From the NCBI GenBank assembly GCA_000499405.2, contig HG738138.1:8678888-8742887 (forward strand): a DNA stretch of 64,000 nucleotides. The letters are read 5' to 3'. The DNA comes from Onchocerca volvulus. Lineage: Eukaryota; Nematoda; Chromadorea; Rhabditida; Onchocercidae. The translations under genes and the position numbers were made by a program. The notes below the pieces were generated by a model. That model did not search any database. It saw nothing but the letters and a program-made list of their open reading frames with translations, and was not told where the DNA came from. Shown here in pieces: positions 49,078-59,289 of the stretch (positions are counted from its first letter, which is position 1; the number at the start of each line of letters is the position of its first letter).

Positions 49078-49795
49078 CCAATGTCGATTATCCTAACGCA
49101 CCAATGAAGGTGTACCATTATCACGTGCTAACGAAGGCGCCCTAATGGGAGCGGTTTGATGCTCCGACCTGGGTTGTTGTCTAACAAATAATAAAAATAG
49201 ATAATTATTGATCTAACCCTCAACTAGGTTCAATGTGATGACCCTCGCGCGCCAATAAACGCGCATCACATCACGCGCTAACAATGGCGCCCTTTTCTAT
49301 CATTTTATATAAGAAAGTCAACGGGAGCGGTTTAATGCTTCGACCCGGGTTTTTTTTTACTTTTCTACTTTTTTATTTTATAGTTTTCTCTCTTAGTCGT
49401 TTTCTCCTTTTTTATTTTATAAATTTATCATTAGATTTGTTTTATTAATATTATTGATTCTTTACTCTTGCGCAATAAATAATTTTTGATCATTTCTTTG
49501 TAACCCTCAACTAGGGTCAATGTCGATGACCGTCGCGCCCCAACAAATACGCATCATCAACATGCACTAAGGGCGCCCTTTTCTATCATTTTAAATAGGG
49601 ATTTGAATAAGAGCAGTGCAATAAATAATTATTGATCATTTCTTTGTAACCCTCAACTAGGTTCAATGTCGATGACCGTCGCGCGCCAACAAAAACGCAT
49701 CATCAATATGCACTAACAAGGGCGCCTTTTTCTATCATTTTAAATAGGGATTTCAATGAGAGCAGTTTAATGTTTCGACTCGGGTTTTTTTCCCT
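49078..49795 (+). repeat. degenerate tandem cassette, about four copies
   Basis: Copies begin near 49078, 49216, 49503 and 49650. Each contains CCCTCAACTAGG (three copies), a CAATGTCGATGACC-like block, GC-rich GTCGCGCGCC with ACGCATCA, a GGCGCCC box followed by TTTTCTATCATTTTA, and in most a GGGAGCGGTTTAATGCT block then TCGACCCGGG and a run of T. A roughly 70 bp AT-rich spacer is also duplicated (about 49410-49480 and 49812-49880). The units diverge from one another and have no shared open frame. It lies inside the Helitron-like element. Confidence 0.8.
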
Positions 49796-49931
49796 TTATT
49801 GGTTTTCTCCTTTTTTATTTTATAAATTTATCATTAGATTTGTTTTATTAATATCATTGATTTTTCGCTGTTGTGTAATAAATAATAATTAATAATAATG
49901 ATAAATAATGGAAAATAATAAATAATAAGGA

Positions 49932-50066
49932 ATTTTTTGACTCTGCCCGTTCCGCATCTTCATGAGCGGACAGAATTAATTCACCACGCCTTCTTTCTGC
50001 ATTGATTGCGGCTGCTTCTTGCAACGTTTCAAGTTCTTTGAAAATTTCATGCCGCGTTGCATTCAA
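49932..50066 (-). pseudogene. short charged coding relic inside the Helitron
   Basis: A minus-strand frame opens with MNATRHEIFKELETLQEAAA and continues INAERRRGELILSAHEDAER before AT-rich noise and a stop. The Glu/Arg/Ala-rich helical character recalls the charged N-terminal region of some Helitron replicases, but that is only a resemblance. It is too short to be a working gene. Confidence 0.3.
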
Positions 50067-50998
50067 GTAGGGCGTGTTTTTAAATAAAGAAGGCCCGTAG
50101 TTTGAGCTTTTCGTTTGTTTTTTGCTTTATGAGAAGTGTAATTCATTTATTTTTTGATTTATGGGGAGATTGGTTACGTCGCACAAATGTCGGGATCATG
50201 GTAGTGTATAATGAAATGTTTCCGTCAAGCAATTTGTGAATCATCTCTTCTTATATTAGGCTGGTATTACTTCTAATATTAGGTCGTGTCTTGGATTGAA
50301 TGTTTGTCTTAGATGTTCATTGTTCATTTTGACACAACGTTTCAAGTGTTAACTCATTGATTTGAAATTTTGACACAACATTACATTCAGCTAGGCACGT
50401 TGTTTTTGTATAGATACATCTACTTTTTTACCTTTCACACCTGTGAAAAATAAAAGTGAGCGAACAGAATCTATTAATTTGGCTTATTTTCTGCAAAATG
50501 GACGCGGCCTTCAGTAACGCTCAGTAAGCTCGGTAAAGTATGCGCGTATTCCACTGCAACGTTCTGTCAAAATATCAAAGCAATAGAGAAAACTTTCGAA
50601 GATTTAAAATTTTGAGCAAGCAAATATTTCGGTTGTTAGTATCTTTTAATATCATATATAATTTTTTGCAGTAGCAACTGTTCAACAACTTAATTGAACA
50701 ATTTCCAATTCAACTTCTATCTAGAATTCCAAATAGGAAAAAACTTTTGGAGATTTTAAAATTTTGAACAAACGAACATTTACGATTGTTAGTGTCTTTT
50801 AATACCATATATTTGAGCAGTTTCGACTTCAATTTCAAATTCAATCAAAAATCAATTTCGAGAATGGTTCGGATGCAAGCTATCTGCTTTTCGGATGCAA
50901 TCTATCTGAAAATTTAAACAGTGCAATATAAACTATTGCAGCTTCTAGAACATTATAAATATTTCTAGAGGATTATATATAAATGTAAAGTAAGCATA

Positions 50999-51060
50999 TC
51001 TATATAAAAGTGATGGCCTATTCGGATACAAGGTTGTGTCGAAATTTGAAAACAATCGGT
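50999..51060 (+). repeat. second Helitron-type 5' start with subterminal motif
   Basis: TCTATATAAA at 50999 is followed by TTCGGATACAAGGTTGTGTC and GAAATTTGAAAACAATCGGT. The latter part is an inverted copy of 48552-48600 near the element's outer 5' end. It may be a nested shorter copy (50999-51714) or an internal duplication. Confidence 0.5.
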
Positions 51061-51714
51061 AAAGAACTTGCGAAGTTCCATCCACTCATTATTATGATTC
51101 TAATGGATACGCCATTCCAATTTAAGAGATTGCAATTCCCAATTCGATAGCCGTTTGCATTCACGATCAAATGAGCTCAGATCAATGCGTAAAATTTACG
51201 GAAAGAGGCAATTCAAGACAGAATTTAATATTAGAATTCAGAAACATAATCTTTAAATTGGTTGAACGAAACATTTGATTATACACTATCATGACCTCGA
51301 CATTTGTGTGACGCAACTACATCCCGCAAAAATCAAAAAACAAACGAATTACATTTCTTATAAAGCAAAAAATAAACGTAAAGCTTGAATTGCTCGGGTT
51401 GTTTATTTAAAAACATTTGCCTAATCGAATGCAACCGCACATGAAATTTTCAAATCAATCGATGAATATTTAAAAACATGCGCGTATTCGAATGCAATGT
51501 TGATCAAAATTTCAAAGCAATGGCTTAAGGACTTTTCGATATCTAAGATTGTGAATATAGATAATGTGCATGCTTAAGAACTTTCGGAGGTTTTAGATTT
51601 TGAACAAACGAACATTTCCATTTATATAGATTAGCTGGAGCCGGACACGCGAAGCGTGGTCAGCCCCCCATAGATAACTGGATCGGCCATGCGGAGCATG
51701 GTCGGGCCAGCTAG

Positions 51715-53440
51715 TAATTCAATAAAAATACAAGTAGTTCCAGCGGATAACTCCGCATGTATGCAGTAATCACTCTGGATTTGTCTTCTCAAAATTGTTT
51801 TTCCTTCCTATTTCATTGGCATTTTAATCTGAGGCAGCAGTGAATGGGATTTTATACCTTCATATTATCAGACATTTATTTTTGAATGTTCTTTTCTATT
51901 TTTTCAAAATTCTGACCAAAAAAGTCAATTTCAAGAATACAAGATTTATATTAAATTTTTCCCCAGATCATATTTTTACAAACATCAATTACTGTCCCAT
52001 TCTCTTGTTAGCGTCAGTGACATATCACGGATTGCCAAACATCCTATCATTCTCCCAAAGTATCATATGAGTCACTCCGTTTTGTAAATTATATCTGTAA
52101 TTTATTACATCGTATTGGATTTGAAAAAAGCAAATCACTCATTACTGGAATGTCCAAATTTTTCTAGAAGACAAAATACAGCAATCTTCGTAAAATCTTT
52201 TCGTGGTGAGAATTTTGAAAAAGAAAAGAGCTAGTTTCTGTCAAGATTTGGATTGTTTCAAATTTCTGCAGCATTTGGTTATTTTTGACCAAGTAAAAAT
52301 TTGGTAAAATTCCATTTTCAGACAGATTAATATTCGAAAAACTAGATCGGACTGAAATCTATTGAATTTAGTTGCTCTTAATCAATATCAACAGCTACAG
52401 TTTTTGCATTCTCATTTCTTCTTATTTCACTTTCTATTTGAATGAATTAATTCGAATGCTACATTTTATTTGAATTTTATCTAATTTAGGACGCTATTTC
52501 GCAGTAAGTATTACTGTCAAAAATTAGACAGAGTTGGCAGATAAAGATATTACCAATAAGATTTTTGGAATGATGAAATTAAAAAGAATAATGAGATAAT
52601 TGATGCGCAAAAAAAATGAAGCCAATAATATGACATTCCCGACCTGTATTGAAATGAATTAAACTGAATCAGTAACTGTTTATCCATCATGTTAAATAAA
52701 TATTATATCCAATTTATCGCAATAATTCTAACAGTCATGTGACACTTATCCTCAAAAAATTATATCCGAAATTTTTTGGACTCCTTTTTTCTCGGTACAT
52801 TTTTCCGGTGAAAAATTAAAATCAAAAAAGAAAACACTTAAATGAGATCACATGCACTCATTTAAGTTCGAATCTGTAGAACAGGAAATCTGGAAGTGAT
52901 AAAGATGTGCATAAGTTATGTGCAAATTCTATATCATTCAAATGAGTGGTTTGGATTTTTCGATCCACTTTTGATATTTGTGAAAGTGCGAATAAAATTT
53001 AATTTTAATGCAATAATTGCACTCTAATACTACCAATTCATAATCGCATAGCTTAATAATCAGTTATTGTCATGTTGCATGATATTAATTAAAACTTAAT
53101 TTATGATTGCTTTCAAAGTTAAAAGGTTTTGAAATTAACGGATAAAATCGACTTATTTAGCGATATGCAAACGAATAAATGTAATAAAAGAAAGACCAAT
53201 TGTTACAGCAGAGCAAGGAATTTGGAATGTCGAGTCAAGGTAGTAGTAGTGGTAGGAAGTTGATGATATCGTCAAGAATGTAGGGTGTCAACTAATGGCG
53301 ATTAGCCCCGCAGCAGACTCATCTTCGTTGCTGCTGGTTGGTTATATTCGATATTTTCGAAAATCATCGCACGCATTGACGAAGAGAATATCGAAAGTTT
53401 ACCACTTTCAAATGCAGTAAATTCAAACATTCAAATTTAT
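51715..53440. other. AT-rich spacer after the Helitron, no gene seen
   Basis: No open frame with recognisable motifs or splice support. The longest frame (51840-52070) is hydrophobic and AT-driven. Confidence 0.5.
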
Positions 53441-53487
53441 AATATATTTTTGGATACAAGCATCAGCTTGTATCCAAAAATATATTA
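53440..53487. repeat. perfect hairpin, 22-bp stem with 4-nt loop
   Basis: 53440-53461 and 53466-53487 are exact reverse complements, separated by ATCA. The stem core is TTTTTGGATACAAGC pairing with GCTTGTATCCAAAAA. Such an exact palindrome is unlikely by chance. It is shorter than a typical pre-miRNA and has no bulges; it could be a recent palindromic duplication or a terminal piece of a transposon. Confidence 0.85.
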
Positions 53488-53844
53488 ATAATATTTGGCT
53501 TCTATCAATCCTTATTTATGAATTCATTCAAATTGTGTAAACGGAAATGTTTGAAAATGCATTTGTTGTGCAATATTGCAGTGATTCTTCTCTGCAATGA
53601 AGATCTGCCAGTAATAGTAATATTCAAAATATTTCAAAGTTTATAGTCATCTGAAGCACTTCAAGATCCAGAAAAATTTCAGGTGGGTTGAATAACAAAA
53701 AGAAAGAAATCACCGATGTTGTTGAAGAGAGAAAATTAAAAATAATTTATATTGACATGAATGAGGTATAAATCAATGAAAACAAATGTTGCAAGTAGCC
53801 ATCATTCATATTTCTTTCGTAAGTCAATCGTTTCGGAAGTGATA

Positions 53845-53846
<2 letters not shown>

Positions 53847-53878
<32 letters not shown>

Positions 53879-53882
53879 AAGG

Positions 53883-53915
<33 letters not shown>
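53847..53915 (+). repeat. double poly(A) tract, A30-GGAAGG-A33
   Basis: Two long A runs separated only by GGAAGG. It may be the tail of a retroposed sequence or simple slippage; no retroelement coding sequence adjoins it. Assembly length is likely unreliable here. Confidence 0.85.
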
Positions 53916-53917
<2 letters not shown>

Positions 53918-54247
53918 AACGAAGTATTCATTAAATTAATTACTAATAACACTTTCTCGAATAGCCTTATTTTGACATCCTGATGTATAATTCGCAATTC
54001 CTCATGTCTTGGATGAAGCGAATTTCGGCATCTTATTTATTCGTCTGTCAACATATTTGCTATCGTTCGAGCCTTTTATCTTGCAATTTTCCTATAAGCG
54101 AATAGCATTCTTATTTTATGCTCTCTTTGCTGGTGGTATCGTACTTTTACGCTGTTGTTGACCATGCCGAGAAATGCTAAAAGGTCAAGTTCAAGACACA
54201 ATCATTCAAAATGACCTAGTGTTATTTGTTAGACCTACCCGTTACCG

Positions 54248-54445
54248 CATTAATTTCATCATTATCACCTGGAGCTCAGCAGAAAACTTTTTCATTTTTC
54301 TGAAATCAAGCAAGTTGTTGTAGAGTAAGAATATATTAGAAAGAAATCTTGTCGAAATCAGGTATCCTGCGTTCTGAGGATATCCGGTGTCAATGCTTCT
54401 CTCTTTATACAGTTGGCACCCTTCAAAGGACTTTGCATCTGTCAC
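54248..54445 (-). pseudogene. lone coding-like exon, unidentified
   Basis: After a TATTTCAG acceptor the minus strand opens TDAKSFEGCQLYKERSIDTG and stays open through GYLISTRFLSNIFLLYNNLL to SAELQ, ending at a CAG|GTGATA donor. Codon content and both splice sites look genuine, but no joining exons could be fixed and no family was recognised. It may be an exon of a real minus-strand gene or a relic related to the broken frames at 55.8-56.8 kb. Confidence 0.3.
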
Positions 54446-54899
54446 TGAAATAGCGAGGATAAAAGAAAAAAAAAATCAGTGATTCCTTTGTTTTAAATTT
54501 GACATTGCTATTTGCTGTAGTTGATTCTCAACTCATTTTTTTGTCTGTTAAGTCAATGAGCTTTAAAAAAGCTCTCTTTCATCATGCGCTAGCCATAAAA
54601 GGCACATGCTTCTGAGATAACAAAGGATCTTTCTTGCTGCCCGAAAACGATACCAAGATCCTCCATTCACGAAGAAGAAGAGGGTCCTGAGTACTAAAAT
54701 CATTTCAAAGAATGGGATACCATGAGTTCGTCGGATGGTCCAGCTCGTGGTATATCAATTTTTCTCTAATGCGTAACCCTCCCCTTTTTTGGTATTATAA
54801 TTCATGAAAGTTGTCCTTTTGATATTATCGAAATTCTACTGTTGACATAATTATTGTTGGTATAGTTGCTACGTCCGTTGATCAATTAATCATAATAAA

Positions 54900-54921
54900 G
54901 GTTTAATTATCCAAGTTTGAG
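54900..54921 (+). ncRNA. SL1-like spliced-leader sequence
   Basis: This 22-nt stretch, starting GGTTTAATTA and ending CCAAGTTTGAG, equals the nematode SL1 leader at 21 of 22 positions, with T for C at position 11. It is followed by GT, as the donor in an SL RNA would be. AATTAAA about 50 nt on could pair with TTTAATT in the leader, and CAATTTTGTC at 54993-55002 is weakly Sm-like. No clear 3' hairpin follows and no canonical SL RNA body was recognised. It could be a divergent or dead SL RNA gene, or the 5' end of a retroposed trans-spliced transcript. Confidence 0.5.
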
Positions 54922-55802
54922 GTTCGTTTCCAAGTGAGTGAAACAATGAAATTAAAGAAACTGTGAGGACTGAAGAACAGAATTCAACCTTACAATTTTG
55001 TCACTATCAGAAAGAAAAAGCGGCAGTATCAATATTTCAGAAAAAAGTAAATCAATCGAATTATAAACATCACAAGCATTACCATTGGTTAGACAAGTAT
55101 TGATGTGATCATTAACAATCTACAGGTGCTCTACTCAGCTTCAGCCTTTAATTATTCCGGCTTAATTACTTTGTTTAAAAAATAAAAGTTGCCTAAAATT
55201 TTAAGAAGATTTGTGAAATAAAAAGTTTTTTGCTTACTATTAACGTTATCGTCATCGTCATATTTAATAATCATTGACATGTAAAATTGTATGAAAATTG
55301 TTCATCACACTACAAAGAATTATGCTAACTCTCGATATTCGTTTCGCAACACCGGATCTGTGATATTGCTTTCTGCTACTGGAACAAAATTTATTATACT
55401 TAAATCCTTTTTATCATTTTTTGTTAAACTTCTAAACATTTTATTTGATCATTTTTGTTACTGTTTTCCGATTTTCTTTATTGGAGAACTTCAAGATATT
55501 TTATTCAAAGTCTGTCAGCAATAATTTTCAACTATCTATTGCTCGTCGAATATGCGATTCTTTAATGTTGATTTTATCTTATCCACACTGACCATAGTTG
55601 AAAATCATTAGAAAATATGGACCGGAAAATCTCTATTAATTCGTTAACTAAAGTCTCAGTAAAATACATGCCTTTTGCTGATAAAAAACTGCTTTGACTG
55701 AGTTTTTACCACAAAGTGCGCACATTTGTGGCATTCACTCTCAAGAATGACCTCAGCACTTGATGCGAAGTAATTCATGAGATCTTAGAACTTTTCAAAA
55801 GA

Positions 55803-56810
55803 TCATGTTTCTTTTTTCTTTTTTGAAGGAAAATTTCTCAAGAATGAATTTTTGATCTTTTTTGGCTAATTTTCGCAATTTTAACAACATTTCTTTAGCA
55901 GCTTCCTTATGCTCATCATTAATCATTTTTTGGTAATCTCCAATTTCGTAATTACCTCATTATCTAATTCACTATTATCATCTTCATAACCAATTTCTGA
56001 TTCAACGTCCTAAAACAATGACCCGTTCGCATTAATAAATTTTGCAGTTCTGAATGTCAGTCAGAGAAGCAGTTTAGAATCATCACACTTTTCTTGCTGC
56101 GGTTTATGGAACATGTGATGAGCCATCGGAAAAGTGAATTTTCTATTACATACATTTGCCAATATCTCAGACTGCTTTTAACATTTGTTTTTCAATTTAA
56201 ACGTAATGGCTTTCCTGGGCTTTCAACATTCGCATCTCAGAAGCTATACCTATTTCGTTCTCTTTGAACGTATTATATAACTATTTCAATACTGTATCAA
56301 ACCTGTCGCTTACTAGTAATACTTCTTTTTTTTAATTAAGATGTACTAAATTCCCAGTTTCATCCTCATTGCAGAAATTAGTCTCACAATGATTCGAAAT
56401 CTACGGAAAATCTATGCAGCTAATGCAACTTTTCAGAAGGCCAAATTTTCTTGAAATTTATCAGAATGAGTATTTCCTGAATTGCCCACATTTTACTAAT
56501 ACTTATTCCAATTTCTAATTTATCCAAAATTCTTCCTAAAAATTCGTGCTCTTTTGAGAGAACATAAGTCTTTTTGCCTTTATGTTTAATATTTTCGACT
56601 TTTTCAGTCTTCACCATTATTGATACTGTATTACTCAGCCCGAGAGCATTTTCTGTAAGCACATCTTTTTCCAGTATAAGCTTGTAGATCTCAACTTATT
56701 TTTCTGTAACCATCTGGTCATCCCTAATCTCTTCAAATCTTTGCAGATCATATTCTGCTTGTTGAAGAATCGCTGATGTCGATAATGCAATAACTTTTTT
56801 TTTATTTTAT
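55803..56810 (-). pseudogene. decayed coding sequence for a helical, charged protein
   Basis: Reading down the minus strand, one long frame (about 56800-56420) gives STSAILQQAEYDLQRFEEIR, an in-frame TAA, then VEIYKLILEKDVLTENALGL and YVLSKEHEFLGRILDKLEIG before a stop. A second frame (about 56395-56140) is coding-like (ETNFCNEDETGNLVHLN, FKENEIGIASEMRMLKAQES) but has stops that are each one base from a Lys, Gln or Arg codon. A third stretch (56009-55803) gives DVESEIGYEDDNSELDNEV and, after a frameshift, YQKMINDEHKEAAKEMLLKL. This looks like one coiled-coil-rich protein that has lost function. The family was not recognised. The segment VFNEDAMDQSISSEDEEKL near 57930-57860 may be an upstream exon. 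Confidence 0.45.
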
Positions 56811-58990
56811 TAAAATTTAAATTAAATTTTTAATTTTAAAAATTCTAAATTCTGCTATACCCTGAAATAGTTAAGAAAAAGTATGGAATTTTTAGTTTGT
56901 ATCATTGCTATACCATAATGTTTTTTTTCCTAAGCTGATTCGTCGCCATGCTTCGATTCACCAGATATTTAAAATAATGATAAGGTAAAAAAAGAGACTG
57001 ATAACGAGAATTCTTTTGACGCGATCTTTTCTAAGAATCGTTAGCATGAACGAAAAAATGAAGGAAAGTGAGAGACAGGCGATGGAGAGAAAAAGAAAAA
57101 AGATAAAATTTGAAAATTTCATCAACTCGAACAGTTCATTTGATTAAAGTGTCGAAATAGAAAGCAATCAATTTCATTTTATGAATCATTCAATGCACTG
57201 ACTATAATAAGTAATGAAAGTTGTTACATGAAGTAAGCCTGGAGCAGAAGAAGTGGAAGCAAAATGGGATAAATTCTGTAATTAGTTTTGTTCATGAGGA
57301 GCAAGTCTTTCTTATTCTGTGAATCTACTGAAAGTTATTTGAAGTTTCTCAAATACTTAAGCCTGCGACCAGACACATACTGCACTTACTGCGAACTGGA
57401 GACGTTTTCAACATTTCCACTCAATCTTGCATAAATTCCCATATTTTTGAACAAATATAATAGATAGAAAGTTCAAAAAATCTTTGACTTTAGAACAAAC
57501 TTCAAATGAACTTAAAATTCAAAAATTGACGAAAAGTAAAATACAGAAAAAAAAATGCAGAAAACTATAAATCTTTTTACATTGACGGTAGCCAAACATG
57601 CAATTTAAGGAAAAGCACTGAATTTCAATAAGGCTTCGTCCAAGATCAAGAAATCTATATAAAATCTGAATGGAAGAAAAAAAAACCAGTCAACTGAGAA
57701 TACATCATCGATCGATACATAGCCTTTTCCTCTGCCTAATCAAATTTTTGCACCGTATTAAGGCTTATAATTAAATCAGATGGAGTGGGAAGCGAAGAAA
57801 TTTGCAGTAAGAAGAAGAAACTTCCATCTTTCCTTGCCCATAATCTTTCACCTGTTCATCGACTGTTCAATGATCGTACAAAATTTAATTTTTCTTCATC
57901 TTCAGAGCTTATAGATTGATCCATAGCATCTTCATTAAACACTAAAGAAATAAAATGGATTTAATTAGCTGCATGGAACGAAAAAAAAATTAGGATTAAA
58001 ATCAAATTCAGCAGATTATTATTATCGCTGGTACCTGCTGAACTATTTTAAACAGTTTTATAAAGATTTAGAATTATAAAAATATCATTGAAGCTTTAGA
58101 TTTTATCTTAAATTTTCCGTGACAATTTTTTTCAATTTTATACTTCATAAATTGTGCGATCTCCCTGTTTTCTTTTTTATTTCATCTTGTCCAAAAAAAA
58201 AAATGCTCTGCATTATTGGTAGATGAATTTCTTGAAATTTTTTATTTATCGCAAAAAAATTGCGGATAAAATCAGAAATTTTAAAGATAAGTATATTACT
58301 ATAAAATTTTATAACGCAGAAAATAATTCAGCAATTTGCATGCTGAACATTTAAAGAATAAAATGGTCCTTAAGGCTAGTTAACTTTATATAGCACGTGT
58401 ATAAAATTGCTAAATTGAATTGATTAAACTGATTTTAGATTTATTACTGTCCTAAAATATTATTTCTTAAAAAATAGATAGTATCGTTAGTATAATCATT
58501 AAGATAAAATATTTTGATTAAGTATTTCAGTAAAAATAGTTTGCATTTAAAAGTTGAAATTCGTAGAAAAATAAGATCTGACAACATCTGCCTTAAGGGA
58601 ATATCTGGAGTGATGTGTTTCAAGTTCTGTTACTCTCGTATTGCCATGAATGGAGCCAAGATATTTCGTAAAAGTTCAAATAATCTGCATAACACAATAA
58701 TCTTTTTAATTATTCTTACACTTTGCATGCAGTTCTTAATCTTTGAAGAGCACATTTTCTCACAAATTTGGTCAACTCTGGAATACTTAAATTCATACTA
58801 AGCTCTAACTTTCTAGTTATTGTTGACTACTCGTACTTTCTAGAAATGTCCCACTGTCTGATCACTAGCAAAGAATTAGAAATGGGGAAGTCGCAAAAAG
58901 AATTGACCTCTTATCAGAATTTGTCCAATTATTTTGACCATCAGTTTTAATTTGTATGAAATTTGCTTTGTACATAATCCTTTATTTATA
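56811..58990. other. AT-rich spacer between coding relic and Helitron remnant
   Basis: Apart from the acidic coding-like segment near 57860-57930 on the minus strand, no supported gene is seen. The 95-codon plus-strand frame at 58514-58801 starts at a non-ATG codon and has no motif, so it is not called. Confidence 0.45.
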
Positions 58991-59004
58991 GCCGGGCCAG
59001 CTAG
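58991..59004 (+). mobile_element. truncated Helitron 3' terminus copy
   Basis: CGGGCCAGCTAG followed by T repeats the last bases of the element ending at 51714 (13 identical bases including the flanking T). The usual hairpin is missing upstream and an AAT-type microsatellite follows immediately. It is read as the remnant of another Helitron end in plus orientation. Confidence 0.45.
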
Positions 59005-59135
59005 TTAATAATAATAACTAATAACAATAATAATTAATAATAATAATTAGTAATAATAACAATTAATAATTATAATAATAATTAATAATACCAATAATAA
59101 ATAATAGTTAATAGTAATAATAATAATCAATAATA
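59005..59135. repeat. (AAT)n-type imperfect microsatellite
   Basis: AATAATAAC/AATAATTAG units starting at the last base of a Helitron-like terminus. Two near-copies of TTTTAGGGATTTCRTCGG follow (about 59142-59190). Confidence 0.85.
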
Positions 59136-59289
59136 ATCCTATTTTTAGGGATTTCGTCGGTAAATTAGTCCCCTTTTAGGGATTTCATCGGGCAAATCTT
59201 TAAATATTTGCTTTGTGCCATTATGATAAGATAAATTGACACATTAAGGATTGACTGCTGATCAATACAATTTCGCAGTCTTTGAATCT

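Larger units (their letters stand above)
48491..51714 (+). mobile_element. Helitron-like element, non-autonomous
   Basis: The 5' end is TCTATATAAA directly after a host A (48490). The 3' end is CTAG (51711-51714) directly before a host T (51715), as expected for Helitron insertion between A and T. Nine bases before CTAG lies the hairpin CCATGC-GGA-GCATGG (51687-51701), the classic Helitron 3' feature. A second hairpin, CACGC-GAA-GCGTG, lies at 51646-51658. The 3.2 kb interior carries an AAT-type microsatellite, a degenerate tandem cassette, a short minus-strand coding relic and repeated copies of one subterminal motif. No Rep/helicase gene is inside, so it would depend on an autonomous partner. 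A second TCTATATAAA at 50999 may be the 5' end of a nested 716 bp element sharing the same 3' end. Confidence 0.75.

Noticed and set aside
49078..49795. CRISPR-like array
   Set aside because: Repeats are long, diverged and unevenly spaced in eukaryotic DNA; no short exact repeats with unique spacers and no cas genes.
53440..53487. microRNA precursor
   Set aside because: Stem is perfectly paired and total length under 50 nt, which is too short and too perfect for a typical nematode pre-miRNA.
58514..58950. Overlapping plus-strand frames of 95 and 60 codons
   Set aside because: Compositions are AT-driven, with no recognised domain; likely chance in AT-rich DNA.
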